The notes under the pieces: generated by a model
Told to the model about the DNA's origin: nothing
Database searches by the model: none
Seen by the model: only the letters and a program-made list of their open reading frames with translations
Translations under genes and position numbers: made by a program
From: Paludibacteraceae bacterium
GTDB taxonomy: Bacteria; Bacteroidota; Bacteroidia; Bacteroidales; Paludibacteraceae
Direction: 5' to 3'
Assembly (NCBI GenBank): GCA_017558065.1
Contig: JAFYWK010000056.1
Location: forward strand, 62,001 to 126,000
DNA length: 64,000 nucleotides
Shown here: in pieces, positions 46,298-55,252 of the stretch
Layout: every line of letters starts with the position of its first letter
Numbering within the stretch: position 1 is the first letter of the stretch

Positions 46298-46870
46298 ATG
46301 AGACAAGTCACTTACATATTACTCCTTTTGTTGAGCATAGGCCTCTCCTCGTGCCGTCGTCCCGCTATGCCCAAACCATACGGATATTTCCGCATTGCTA
46401 TACCCGACACATCGTATGCTAACTATACTCCTAAGGACTATCCATACGCTTTCCGCCTCTCCAATAATGCAATAGCACAACCCCTAAACAAGGAAGGCGA
46501 GAACTATTGGGTAGATATCCATTACCCTACGCTCAATACAACCATTCATTGCAGCTACAAACCTATCCGTAATAATCTCCGTACGCTGGCTCGTGATGCA
46601 CAAGAGTTCCTCTTTAGCCATAGCACCATAGCTTCGGCTATCCCTTCGCAGGAGTTTGCCAATCCTGAACAAAATGTCTATGGCGTATATTACGAGCTAC
46701 ATGGTAATACCGCATCGCCTATTCAGTTCATTTTGACCGATTCCACCGAACATTTCTTCCGTGGTTCTATCTATTGCAATACCATACCTAACCAAGATTC
46801 ATTAGCCCCTATATACGACTATATGCGCCACGATGTGCGCATTCTAATGGAATCCATGCAATGGCAGTAA
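46298..46870 (+). CDS. gldD: GldD-like lipoprotein
   Basis: 190 residues from ATG at 46298; an upstream in-frame start would lie before the transcription start. Lipobox LSSC at 16-19. The motif PKPYGYFRIAIPDTSY is typical of GldD, as are YPYAFRLSN, YWVDIHYP and NVYGVYYELHGNTASPIQF. GldD is needed for gliding and type IX secretion in gliding relatives, and homologues occur in non-gliding Bacteroidales; no other gld gene is present here. It overlaps the next gene by 10 nt. Confidence 0.85.
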   Translation: MRQVTYILLLLLSIGLSSCRRPAMPKPYGYFRIAIPDTSYANYTPKDYPYAFRLSNNAIAQPLNKEGENYWVDIHYPTLNTTIHCSYKPIRNNLRTLARDAQEFLFSHSTIASAIPSQEFANPEQNVYGVYYELHGNTASPIQFILTDSTEHFFRGSIYCNTIPNQDSLAPIYDYMRHDVRILMESMQWQ

Positions 46871-47589
46871 TGCAAGAAATACTATCCGCTCAAGGCAATG
46901 CGCGCAAGTTATTGGTGGTCTTGATTGACCCTGACAAACCTGTGGCAATTGAAGCGTTGTCCCCCCACCTCTGTTTGCCTGACCTTATTTTTGTAGGAGG
47001 TAGTACAGGTCATCAAACAGAAGCATGTGTCACACAATTGCGTCAATATACCAATCGCCCCATCTTACTTTTCCCGGGTAATATAGCTCAATTCACACCA
47101 ACAGCTGATGCCTTACTCTTCCTCACACTCTTGAATGCACAAACACCTGACGTGCTCATCAATCCCCATGTACAAGTGGCGCAAGAGGTCTTACGCTCTG
47201 GAATAGAATCAATACCGATGGGGTATATCTTGGTGGACGGAGAACGCAAAAGTAGTGTTGAAATGGCTACAAACTGTACTCCGATATCCCAAAAGGACGT
47301 TGATACAATAGTATCTATGGCAGTAGCAGGGCAGTTATTAGGCAAATCCCTCATCTACCTCGAAGCTGGTAGTGGCGCCCACACGCCCGTTTCACCCGAT
47401 ATTATTCGTGCGGTGCGTGCGCAACTGCAATTGCCCCTTATTGTAGGTGGAGGTATTACTACGCCGCAAGCTATGCTTCGTGCTTACGAAGCAGGTGCCG
47501 ACATGGTAGTCATAGGCAATCACTTTGAGCAATATCCCGATGAAATCGCAGATTTTGTTCGAATCAAACAGGATAAATATGGAGAATGA
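46861..47589 (+). CDS. Geranylgeranylglyceryl-/heptaprenylglyceryl-phosphate synthase family (PcrB/GGGPS)
   Basis: 242 residues. TIM-barrel prenyltransferase: KLLVVLIDPDKP near the N-terminus, FVGGSTGHQ, LLFPGNIAQF, LVDGERKSS, YLEAGSGAHTPVS, IVGGGITTP and GADMVVIGNHFE (phosphate loops) are all diagnostic. It joins a polyprenyl diphosphate to glycerol-1-phosphate; in Bacteroidetes the lipid product's role is poorly known. Start could be the Met at 46861 or 46870. It overlaps both neighbours, so gldD, this gene and tadA are translationally coupled. Confidence 0.92.
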   Translation: MAVMQEILSAQGNARKLLVVLIDPDKPVAIEALSPHLCLPDLIFVGGSTGHQTEACVTQLRQYTNRPILLFPGNIAQFTPTADALLFLTLLNAQTPDVLINPHVQVAQEVLRSGIESIPMGYILVDGERKSSVEMATNCTPISQKDVDTIVSMAVAGQLLGKSLIYLEAGSGAHTPVSPDIIRAVRAQLQLPLIVGGGITTPQAMLRAYEAGADMVVIGNHFEQYPDEIADFVRIKQDKYGE

Positions 47590-48019
47590 TATCCGCTATA
47601 TGCAACTCGCACTTGCCGAAGCGCAAAAGGCATTTACTATGGGAGAAGTACCCGTGGGTTGTGTGATTGTGGCGGATGGACAAGTTGTTGGCAGGGGACA
47701 TAACCTCACTGAGACACTCGCTGATGTTACCGCCCATGCCGAAATGCAGGCCATAACTGCTGCGGCGAATACACTGGGTGGTAAATACCTGTCACAATGT
47801 ACGCTATACGTCACAGTCGAACCATGCGTCATGTGTGCTGGAGCTATCGGTTGGGCGCAGGTCAAAAGAGTGGTGTTTGGTGCTGGCGATGAGAAACGCG
47901 GATTTACCCTTTTTGCTCCAAATGCCTTGCACCCGAAATGCACGGTTTCATCGGGTGTTTTAGAACCTGAATGTCGCGAACTGATGCAATCCTTCTTCGC
48001 TCAAAAACGAACTAAATAA
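47579..48019 (+). CDS. tadA: tRNA-specific adenosine deaminase TadA
   Basis: 146 residues from ATG at 47579, which overlaps the end of the preceding gene by 11 nt. Zinc site HAEM (in VTAHAEMQAI) and PCVMC; MGEVPVGCVIV and KRVVFGAGDEKRG are family features. It converts A34 to inosine in tRNA-Arg(ACG). Length is typical. An upstream in-frame start exists at 47525 but would add 18 residues out of the family pattern. Confidence 0.95.
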   Translation: MENDIRYMQLALAEAQKAFTMGEVPVGCVIVADGQVVGRGHNLTETLADVTAHAEMQAITAAANTLGGKYLSQCTLYVTVEPCVMCAGAIGWAQVKRVVFGAGDEKRGFTLFAPNALHPKCTVSSGVLEPECRELMQSFFAQKRTK

Positions 48020-48051
48020 TCAAATAGTAAATTGTCAAATAGTACATCAAT

Positions 48052-49956
48052 ATGAAGTCTTCTCTCCGAATATCCCTTCAGGTATTATCTTTTGCGCTAT
48101 TAGCGGCTTTGTCTATTTATCTTGCTCCTAAGTATAGCAACCCCTTCAAGTACCATTTCGAGGTCGGACAACCGTGGGCATATGGTCTTGTAACGGCAGA
48201 ATCTAATTTTGCTATCTACAAGACAGACGCACAATTGGCTATCGAACAACAACAAATCTTGCGTGACTATGCTCCTTGCTATGTGCTTGATACAGTAACT
48301 CTGCATGACCATCTCTATGTGCTGCCGCTCTCGGAGATGGATCGCTTGCGCTCATTAGGATGTTCCAAGGTGTCTGTGTTGCACAACCGTGTGGCAACAC
48401 AGGTGCCAGTAGCGAGTCTCTATACTCCCAAAACGGCATACGAAAAAACGCATAAGAATATTGTCCCTAATCTGCAATATGACTCGATTACATCGGAGAA
48501 TATGCGCCAAAACCTACTATCTTCTATCTCGCTCACAGAGGGCGTGGTGCAGGCAGGGGAGAAAATTATTGACACAGGTGAGATTGTTTCTGAACACACC
48601 TATCAGATATTGGAATCCCTTCGCCGTACCATAGAAGAGCAAAATATCTCACACCGCCAGTCCTTTACATCTACTATCGGAGTGAGTGTCTATATCGTAA
48701 TTCTTGTTGCGCTATTTGGATTATATCTCTATACCTATCGCCGCAAACTGCTGGACAACTTACGCAATATCCTATTCTTTACAATCCTCATGGCACTTGT
48801 GATTAGTGCTGCATTCTTAGTGTTGCGTCACTTCTCTGCCAGCTACATCTTCCTAATTCCATTTGCGTGGGTGCCTATCATTGCGCGGGTATTTTATGAT
48901 TCGCGAACGGCTATTTTTATACATATCATCACTGTTTTTATTGTGTCTATTGCTGCTCCTGCACCATACGTATTCATTCTCTTGCAGGTCATCACGGGTA
49001 TCGTGGCTGTCATCAGCTTGCGTGACATGACACAACGTGCTCAACTGGCACAAACGGCCTTGTTCACGTTTTTGATGTATAGCGTTGTATATACCGCCAC
49101 AACACTTTTGGTGACAGGCAGTATTACGAATGTAGAATACAACTACTATATCTATTTTGCCGTTAATGCGGTACTCGTGATTTGTGCATACGGACTAATA
49201 TTCCTCTTCGAACGCACTTTCGGACTAGTTAGTAATATCACTCTTGTCGAACTTACCAATGTCAATTCCAACCTTATGCTGGAGTTCGCGGAGAAGGCAC
49301 CTGGCACATTCCAACACTCATTGCAGGTTAGCAATCTTGCCACCGAAGCCGCCAAACGCATAGGCGCTAAGGTGCTACTTGTTCGTACAGGTGCACTCTA
49401 TCACGACATCGGTAAGATGTTACACCCAGAGTATTTTATCGAAAATCAATCGGGTGTCAATCCATTGCAGTCTATGCCTTACACCGAGGCGGCCAAGGTT
49501 ATTATTAGTCATGTCGAAGATGGCGAACGCATAGCGCGCAAGCACCATTTGCCCGAACTCATCGTGCATTTTATCCGCTCGCATCATGGCACATCTGTCA
49601 CTCGCTACTTCTATAATTCTGCGGTGAATGCGGCAAAAAGTGAAGGAAAAAGCATTGCTGATATTCGTAAAGAGGACTATGCTTATCCTGGTCCTAAACC
49701 TTCTACCAAAGAAGCCGCTATCCTTATGATGGCTGATGCGATAGAGGCACGCTCTCGTTCGCTCGGCGAAATGACCGAACAGACCATCTCCGATATGGTG
49801 GACCAGATGATTGACCTGCAGGTGGCGGATGGTCAGTTTGCCGAAACAGTACTTTCTTTCAAAGATTTAGAAGATATACGTGCCGTCTTCAAGCAAAAAC
49901 TCATTGAGATCAATCACCACCGTATTGTATATCCTACCATCGAGGAAAGCAAATAA
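48052..49956 (+). CDS. pgpH: 7TM-HD phosphohydrolase, PgpH-type cyclic-di-AMP phosphodiesterase
   Basis: 634 residues. One N-terminal membrane helix (about 6-22), an extracytoplasmic 7TMR-HDED domain to about 205, a block of seven helices (about 215-395: YIVILVALFGLYLYTYR through VLVICAYGLIFLFER), then a cytoplasmic HD domain: FQHSLQVSNLA, ALYHDIGKM (HD), VIISHVEDGERIARKH, IRSHHGTSVTRYF, MMADAIEARSRSL. The HD domain of this family hydrolyses c-di-AMP. Follows tadA by 32 nt. Confidence 0.92.
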   Translation: MKSSLRISLQVLSFALLAALSIYLAPKYSNPFKYHFEVGQPWAYGLVTAESNFAIYKTDAQLAIEQQQILRDYAPCYVLDTVTLHDHLYVLPLSEMDRLRSLGCSKVSVLHNRVATQVPVASLYTPKTAYEKTHKNIVPNLQYDSITSENMRQNLLSSISLTEGVVQAGEKIIDTGEIVSEHTYQILESLRRTIEEQNISHRQSFTSTIGVSVYIVILVALFGLYLYTYRRKLLDNLRNILFFTILMALVISAAFLVLRHFSASYIFLIPFAWVPIIARVFYDSRTAIFIHIITVFIVSIAAPAPYVFILLQVITGIVAVISLRDMTQRAQLAQTALFTFLMYSVVYTATTLLVTGSITNVEYNYYIYFAVNAVLVICAYGLIFLFERTFGLVSNITLVELTNVNSNLMLEFAEKAPGTFQHSLQVSNLATEAAKRIGAKVLLVRTGALYHDIGKMLHPEYFIENQSGVNPLQSMPYTEAAKVIISHVEDGERIARKHHLPELIVHFIRSHHGTSVTRYFYNSAVNAAKSEGKSIADIRKEDYAYPGPKPSTKEAAILMMADAIEARSRSLGEMTEQTISDMVDQMIDLQVADGQFAETVLSFKDLEDIRAVFKQKLIEINHHRIVYPTIEESK

Positions 49957-49958
49957 TC

Positions 49959-50079
49959 CAACTCTACCCAATTCTAAACAACTCTACACAACTCTACACA
50001 ACTCTAAACAACTCTAAACAACTCTACACAACTCTACACAACTCTACACAACACTACACAATGCCACACAATTCTAAAC
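49959..50079 (+). repeat. 10-bp satellite array reaching into the start of dusB
   Basis: Twelve consecutive 10-bp units of ACTCTACACA and variants (ACTCTAAACA, ACACTACACA, ATGCCACACA, ATTCTAAACT). The last two units hold the dusB start codon (50061) and its first six codons (MPHNSK). The same unit, with different variants, occurs inside mpl at 63101-63147. Confidence 0.9.
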
Positions 50080-51026
50080 TATACCTCGCCCCCATGGAGG
50101 ATGTCACTGATCCTGCCTTTCGCCTGCTTTGCAAGCGATTTGGTGCGGCACGTGTTTATACCGAGTTTGTGAATGCAGATGCCCTCGTGCGCGATGTGGC
50201 ATCCACTACACGCAAACTCCAAATCTCTGATGAGGAGCGTCCTGTGGCAATTCAAATCTATGGTCGCGACCCCGAGAGTATGGCAGATGCTGCGCGTATC
50301 GTTGAGCAAGCAAAGCCCGATTTCATCGACATTAATTTCGGTTGCCCGGTCAAGAAGGTGGCAGGAAAAGGCGCAGGTGCTGGCTTGCTCAAAGATATCC
50401 CTAAGATGCTCGATATTACCCGTGCGGTAGTTAATGCGGTTCACACACCCGTTACGGTCAAGACTCGCCTTGGCTGGGACGACAACAATCGTATCATTAC
50501 CGATATCGCCGAACCACTGCAAGACTGCGGAATCGTGGAACTCGCTATCCACGGTCGTACACGCTCGCAGATGTACCGAGGTGAAGCCGATTGGTCGCTC
50601 ATACGCGAAGTAAAGAACAACCCACGTATCCATATACCCATCATCGGCAATGGTGATGTCACTACTCCCGAACAAGCCAAGCGTTGTTTCGATGAATTCG
50701 GAGTAGATGCTATCATGGTAGGTCGTGCTACTTTTGGTTGCCCATGGATTTTCGAGGATATGCAGCACTATCTTTCAACAGGCGAACTGCTCCCTCCTCG
50801 CACTATGCAATGGTGTGTGGATATACTCAAGGAACATGTCGAGCGTAGCATCCAATGGATAGGTGACGAACGCAAAGGTATCGTGCATAGTCGGCGTCAT
50901 TTTGCTGCATCTCCAGCTTTCAAAGCCCTATATGACTTCCGACAAACACGCATCGCACTACTTCGAGCGGATACCAAAGCAGAAGTCTTCCAAATTATGG
51001 ATGAAATAGTCGAAAAGTGGGGATAA
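50061..51026 (+). CDS. dusB: tRNA-dihydrouridine synthase (DusB-type)
   Basis: 321 residues. FMN-binding TIM barrel: LYLAPMEDVTDPAFRLLC, VQIYGRDP-like AIQIYGRDPESMADAA, FIDINFGCPVKKVAGKGAG with the catalytic Cys, VTVKTRLGWDD, ELAIHGRTRSQMYRG, IIGNGDVTTPEQA and GRATFGCPWIFEDM. It reduces uridines in tRNA D-loops. The first residues MPHNSK are coded by the 10-bp satellite. No other start fits because the conserved domain begins at residue 7. Confidence 0.95.
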   Translation: MPHNSKLYLAPMEDVTDPAFRLLCKRFGAARVYTEFVNADALVRDVASTTRKLQISDEERPVAIQIYGRDPESMADAARIVEQAKPDFIDINFGCPVKKVAGKGAGAGLLKDIPKMLDITRAVVNAVHTPVTVKTRLGWDDNNRIITDIAEPLQDCGIVELAIHGRTRSQMYRGEADWSLIREVKNNPRIHIPIIGNGDVTTPEQAKRCFDEFGVDAIMVGRATFGCPWIFEDMQHYLSTGELLPPRTMQWCVDILKEHVERSIQWIGDERKGIVHSRRHFAASPAFKALYDFRQTRIALLRADTKAEVFQIMDEIVEKWG

Positions 51027-51047
51027 AATAAACTTTTTTTCATAAAA

Positions 51048-51079
51048 CTTGCATATGTCGCGAAATTTTACTAATTTTG
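51048..51079 (+). promoter_or_regulatory. Promoter of typA-tig
   Basis: CTTG (51048-51051), 20 bp, TAATTTTG (51072-51079), 57 bp before the ATG. Confidence 0.75.
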
Positions 51080-51135
51080 CGGGCTTTTTCGTAATATGCG
51101 CAATGTGCGCGTACATATAGGCACACAAAAAGATT

Positions 51136-52935
51136 ATGCAAAACATCAGAAATATAGCAATCATCGCACACGTCGACCATGGTAAAACTACCCTGGTTGA
51201 CAAGATGTTGTACACCGCCAACCTCTTCCGTGAAAACGAGCAGAAAGGCGAGCTTATCCTCGACAACAACGAGCTTGAGCGTGAACGCGGTATCACTATC
51301 CTTGCGAAAAACGTAGCCATTGAATACAAAGGCTGCAAGATCAATGTGATTGACACTCCAGGACACGCCGACTTCGGTGGCGAGGTGGAGCGCGTGCTGA
51401 ATATGGCAGACGGCGTACTGCTGCTCGTGGATGCCTTTGAGGGTCCAATGCCACAGACTCGCTTTGTGCTACAAAAAGCCCTTGAGCTCAATCTCAAACC
51501 TATCGTAGTCATCAACAAAGTAGATAAACTCAACTGCCGTCCAGATGAGGTACAAGAGGAGGTATTTGACCTCATGCTCAACCTCGACGCCACAGAGGAG
51601 CAACTCGACTTCCAAACCATCTACGGTTCGGCTAAGAACGGCTGGATGTCCACCGATTGGCACAAGCCAACCACTGATCTCACAGCATTGATGGACACCA
51701 TCATTGAGCACGTGCCTGCGCCAGAGATGTTGGACGGTACACCACAGATGCTCATCACGAGCTTGGATTACAGTCCATACCTCGGTCGTATCGCTGTGGG
51801 ACGCGTACACCGTGGTGCCTTGAAGAACGGTCAGAACGTGACCCTCGCAAAGAAAGACGGCAGCAAAGTACGCTGCAAGATCAAAGAGTTGCACACCTTT
51901 GCGGGTATGGGTCGCGCAAAAGTGGAGGAAGTGAAGTCAGGCGATATCTGCGCACTCATCGGTATTGAGGGCTTTGAGATCGGCGATACCATCTGCGACT
52001 TCGAGAATCCAGAGGCATTGGATCCAATTGCTATCGACGAGCCAACAATGTCCATGGTATTCACCATCAACGACTCACCATTCTTCGGCAAGGACGGTAA
52101 GTTCGTGACTTCTCGTCACATTCAAGACCGCTTGAACAAAGAGTTGGAGAAGAACTTGGCGTTGCGTGTAGAGCGAGGAACAGATGAGACATCGTGGAAC
52201 GTGTTTGGTCGTGGTGTGTTGCACCTCAGCGTATTGGTAGAGACCATGCGTCGTGAAGGATATGAGTTGCAAGTGGGACAACCACAAGTAATCATCAAGG
52301 AGATCGACGGCGTGAAATGCGAGCCAGTGGAGCAACTGACCGTGAACACCCCTGAGGAGTGCTCGGGCAAGATCATTGAGTATGTATCCACCCACAAGGG
52401 CGAGATGACTCGTATGGAGATGATCAACGACCGTGTGCAACTGGAGTTTGTGATTCCAAGCCGTGGTATCATCGGTATGCGTACATATGTGCTGAACGTG
52501 TCAGCAGGTGAGGCAATCATGGCACACCGTTTCTTGGAGTTCCAACCATACAAAGGCGAGATCGTGAAACGCAACAATGGTTCGCTCATCGCTATGGAGT
52601 CAGGTACCGCTTACGCATACGCACTTGACAAGTTGCAAGACCGTGGACGATTCTTCATCAGTCCACAAGACGAGGTGTATGCCGGTCAAGTGGTGGGCGA
52701 GAGCTCGAAAGAGGGCGACATCGTGATCAATGTGACCAAGTCAAAGAAGCTGACCAATATGCGTTCGAAGTCGGCAGACGACAAGGCGGTATTGCCACCA
52801 CCTGTGATCTTCTCGCTCGAAGAGGCATTGGAGTATATCAAGGAGGATGAGTATGTAGAGGTGACACCTAACTACATGCGTATCCGCAAGATCATCCTCG
52901 ATGAACTCGAGCGCAAACGTGCGAATAAAAACTAA
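51136..52935 (+). CDS. typA: Ribosome-associated GTPase TypA/BipA
   Basis: 599 residues, normal length. G1 IIAHVDHGKTTLVD, G2 ERGITI, G3 DTPGHADFGGE, G4 INKVDK. C-terminal EF-G-like domains with LEFVIPSRGIIGMRTYVLN and the BipA-specific end (MRSKSADDKAVLPPPVIFS). It binds the 70S ribosome and helps assembly and stress growth. Highly biased codon use suggests strong expression. tig follows after 16 nt. Confidence 0.97.
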   Translation: MQNIRNIAIIAHVDHGKTTLVDKMLYTANLFRENEQKGELILDNNELERERGITILAKNVAIEYKGCKINVIDTPGHADFGGEVERVLNMADGVLLLVDAFEGPMPQTRFVLQKALELNLKPIVVINKVDKLNCRPDEVQEEVFDLMLNLDATEEQLDFQTIYGSAKNGWMSTDWHKPTTDLTALMDTIIEHVPAPEMLDGTPQMLITSLDYSPYLGRIAVGRVHRGALKNGQNVTLAKKDGSKVRCKIKELHTFAGMGRAKVEEVKSGDICALIGIEGFEIGDTICDFENPEALDPIAIDEPTMSMVFTINDSPFFGKDGKFVTSRHIQDRLNKELEKNLALRVERGTDETSWNVFGRGVLHLSVLVETMRREGYELQVGQPQVIIKEIDGVKCEPVEQLTVNTPEECSGKIIEYVSTHKGEMTRMEMINDRVQLEFVIPSRGIIGMRTYVLNVSAGEAIMAHRFLEFQPYKGEIVKRNNGSLIAMESGTAYAYALDKLQDRGRFFISPQDEVYAGQVVGESSKEGDIVINVTKSKKLTNMRSKSADDKAVLPPPVIFSLEEALEYIKEDEYVEVTPNYMRIRKIILDELERKRANKN

Positions 52936-52951
52936 ATAACAATATACAATT

Positions 52952-54286
52952 ATGCAATTTAATCAAACAGAAATCAAAGACCTCACCGCGGTTATCACGC
53001 TCACAGTGGAGCCTGCAGACTATCAAGAGGCAGTTCAAAAAGAACTTATCAACATTCGTAAGAAAGCTAACATCCCAGGTTTCCGTCCAGGTATGGCACC
53101 TAAGGGCATGTTGCAAAAGATGTACGGCAAGAGCATCCTCGCTGAGGTAATCAACAAGGTTATCGGCGAAGGCCTCAACAAGTACATCGAGGAGAACAAC
53201 CTCAACCTCCTTGGCGATCCATTGCCAAACGAGGAATTGACTCCAGAGGTAAACTTCGACACACAAGACACTTTCTCTTTTGCATTTGACATCGCAGTAG
53301 CTCCAGAGTTCGACGCTATGCTCAACGGCAAGAACAAACTCACCCAATACACCATCACCGTTACCGACGAGATGGTTGACAACCAAGTGAAGAGCTACGC
53401 TCAACGCTTTGGCGATTACGTACAAGCTGAGGTTGTAGAGGAAGGCGATGTACTGAAGGGTCTTCTCACCGAGCAAAAAGAGAACGGTATCGTGAAGGAG
53501 AACGGTATGTTGACTCCTGCATATATGTCTGACAAAGAGCAAGCTAAGCTCTTCGCAGGCGCTAAGGTGGGTGATGTGATTACCTTCAACCCAACCAAAG
53601 CATATGGCAACTCTGTAGAGGTTAGCTCTATGCTCGGCATCAGCAAAGAGGAGGCAGAGGCATTGACCAGCGACTTCACTTTCGAACTCCAAGGCATCAC
53701 CCGTCACCAAGCAGCTGCTATCGATGGCGAGCTCTTTGCTAAGGTGTACGGCGAGAACAATGTAGCTGATGAGGCTGACTTCCGCGCACGCATCAAAGCT
53801 GAGATCGAGCAAAACATGGCTGAGGACGCTAAGTACAAGTTCGGTTTGGACGCTAAAGAGGCTGTAATGAAGAAGATGGCTAAGGTTGAGTTCCCAGAGG
53901 CATTCTTGAAACGCTGGGTAAAAGCCACCAACGAGAAGATGACTGACGAGGAGTTGGAGAAAGACTTCCCAGCTATGGTGGACGAGCTCCGTTGGCACTT
54001 GGCGAAAGACCAATTGGCTAAGCACTTCAACATCCAAGTAGAGAAAGAGGATGTAGAGGCATACGCTAAAGAGGTGGCTCGCATGCAATTCATGCAATAC
54101 GGCTTGATGCACGTAGAGGATAGCTACTTGGCTAACTATGCAGAGCAAATGCTCAAGGACGAGAAGCAACTCCGCGGTATCGTTGAGCGCGTAGCTGAGA
54201 ACAAGATCTATGCTGCACTCAAAGGCGTAGCTAAGATCGAGGAGAAAGAGATCAGCCACGAGGACTTCGGCAAATTGTTCGCTTAA
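52952..54286 (+). CDS. tig: Trigger factor (ribosome-bound chaperone)
   Basis: 444 residues. N-terminal ribosome-binding domain with FRPG in NIPGFRPGMAPKGMLQKMYG (about 44-63); a central PPIase-like segment (VVEEGDVLKGLLTEQKENGI, GAKVGDVITFNPTKAYG); a helical C-terminal chaperone domain with KYKFGLDAKEAVMKKMAKVE and FPEAFLKRWVK. It protects nascent chains at the ribosome exit. Strong codon bias leaves long open frames on the opposite strand, which are not genes. A terminator follows at 54362. Confidence 0.94.
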   Translation: MQFNQTEIKDLTAVITLTVEPADYQEAVQKELINIRKKANIPGFRPGMAPKGMLQKMYGKSILAEVINKVIGEGLNKYIEENNLNLLGDPLPNEELTPEVNFDTQDTFSFAFDIAVAPEFDAMLNGKNKLTQYTITVTDEMVDNQVKSYAQRFGDYVQAEVVEEGDVLKGLLTEQKENGIVKENGMLTPAYMSDKEQAKLFAGAKVGDVITFNPTKAYGNSVEVSSMLGISKEEAEALTSDFTFELQGITRHQAAAIDGELFAKVYGENNVADEADFRARIKAEIEQNMAEDAKYKFGLDAKEAVMKKMAKVEFPEAFLKRWVKATNEKMTDEELEKDFPAMVDELRWHLAKDQLAKHFNIQVEKEDVEAYAKEVARMQFMQYGLMHVEDSYLANYAEQMLKDEKQLRGIVERVAENKIYAALKGVAKIEEKEISHEDFGKLFA

Positions 54287-54292
54287 TAATTA

Positions 54293-54352
54293 TACCTCGC
54301 GAAGCGACACAACCAGCCCTTTAAGGGCACAAACCTCGGCGTAGCCGAAAAT
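54293..54352. repeat. R3-type mini-palindromes after tig
   Basis: TCGCGAAGCGA, GCCCTTTAAGGGC and TCGGCGTAGCCGA, short palindromes spaced by ACAA-type words. Confidence 0.65.
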
Positions 54353-54361
54353 ATAAAACAC

Positions 54362-54400
54362 AAAGACATCGGTAGGACAACCTATCGATGTCTTTTCTTT
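54362..54400 (+). terminator. Terminator after tig
   Basis: AAAGACATCGGTAGG-ACAA-CCTATCGATGTCTTT (one wobble pair) followed by TCTTT. Confidence 0.8.
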
Positions 54401-54406
54401 GATTTT

Positions 54407-54466
54407 GTTCCCGCACTCTGTTATGTGCACGGCGATAGTCCGCCGAGTCTTCCTGCCTCCAATCTC
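54407..54466. repeat. R7 repeat, copy 2
   Basis: TTATGTGCACGGCGATAGTCC then GCCGAGTCTTCCTGCCTCC; matches the copy at 43596-43650. Confidence 0.75.
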
Positions 54467-54539
54467 TAAACTGTAGGTGCTCTGCATCGTCCTCTAAACA
54501 GTACATATATTAAGATTCACTCCCCTTGTACCATCCCAA

Positions 54540-54890
54540 TCTTCCTCGGGCTAAAGACCAAGGACGAACCAAAGATGAACCAAGGAACAACCAAAGAACT
54601 TCCAAACACAAAAAGTGCATTTTATTAAGATTGCCGTCTCTTTTATCTCTCTTATCCCTTGCCTCAAAACACCGACCGACGAGCGAGAGAAGACCGAGAG
54701 AAGAGCGAAGCGTTATCGTGCCCTTGCGGCTAAGAACTCCGCACTTTTCTTAAGATTGGCTCCTAAAAAGTTTGACTCTGTTCCTAAAAAAGTTGACTCA
54801 TTTCCTAAAAAAGTTGACTTATCTATTTCTCAACAAAACCACCCTATTACCCTTAAAACTTTTAAAACTTCTAAAACTTTTTCCACTAAA
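54540..54890. other. Intergenic DNA with two tandem arrays
   Basis: 54557-54605 repeats an 11-bp word around GAACCAAAGA (four variants). 54762-54825 has three copies of TCCTAAAAAAGTTGACT with short spacers. No gene is seen between tig and the next promoter. Confidence 0.6.
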
Positions 54891-54892
54891 AA

Positions 54893-54924
54893 TTTGCACA
54901 TCCGCAAATTTTGTAGTACCTTTG
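54893..54924 (+). promoter_or_regulatory. Promoter of the structured leader and collagen-like lipoprotein
   Basis: TTTG (54893-54896), 20 bp, TACCTTTG (54917-54924). Confidence 0.8.
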
Positions 54925-54929
54925 CATCG

Positions 54930-55252
54930 TGAACCTGCGCTGGGGATGTCTGCACATCAGCGGCGAAGGGTAGCAGACATAATAAAAGGCGTTTATTGGC
55001 GCTTGTTTTGGTACTCTGAAAACTGGAAACTTTCGTAACCCAAAGCAAGAGAGCGATAAATGCCCCTTGGTATGTATTATTCGTTGTGCTTCACAACGAT
55101 TAGCATATCGGCGTGGGCATTCATTGTTTATTCTTGTTACAAGGTTTTCCAGTACCTCAGAGTAGAGAATAAGCAAAAAGAGGTTCCACGCTTTTTCTAT
55201 AATTATACCAACGGGGCGTTTGGAGCCAACTTCCCACAAAATTAACAATACA
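54930..55252 (+). promoter_or_regulatory. Highly structured ~320-nt 5' leader (candidate cis-regulatory RNA)
   Basis: Helices seen by eye: ATGTCTGC 54946-54953 with 54973-54980 (8 bp); TACTCTGA 55012-55019 with 55157-55164 (8 bp); ACTGGAAA 55022-55029 with 55146-55153 (8 bp); AATGCCC 55059-55065 with 55115-55121 (7 bp); TCGTTGTG 55081-55088 with 55092-55099 (8 bp, CTT loop); GGTTCCA 55182-55188 with 55221-55227 (7 bp, one wobble). The middle four are properly nested. An open frame at 55060-55245 runs through these stems and is probably not a protein. I recall similar leader sequence in other Bacteroidales but cannot name it. Confidence 0.65.

Noticed and set aside
49959..50079. Possible CRISPR-like array.
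   Set aside because: The unit is 10 bp with no spacers and no cas genes; it is a simple satellite.
52892..54259. A 455-codon open frame opposite trigger factor, and similar long frames opposite pulA (20364-21299), clpX (18875-19438) and GH57 (27903-29021).
   Set aside because: They mirror strongly biased codon use on the coding strand and have no family features, promoter or signal; the plus or minus partner is a certain gene.
55060..55245. A 61-codon open frame with a hydrophobic stretch in the leader of the collagen-like lipoprotein.
   Set aside because: It runs through several helices whose two arms are complementary; structure explains the conservation-like look better than a protein. 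Not proven.
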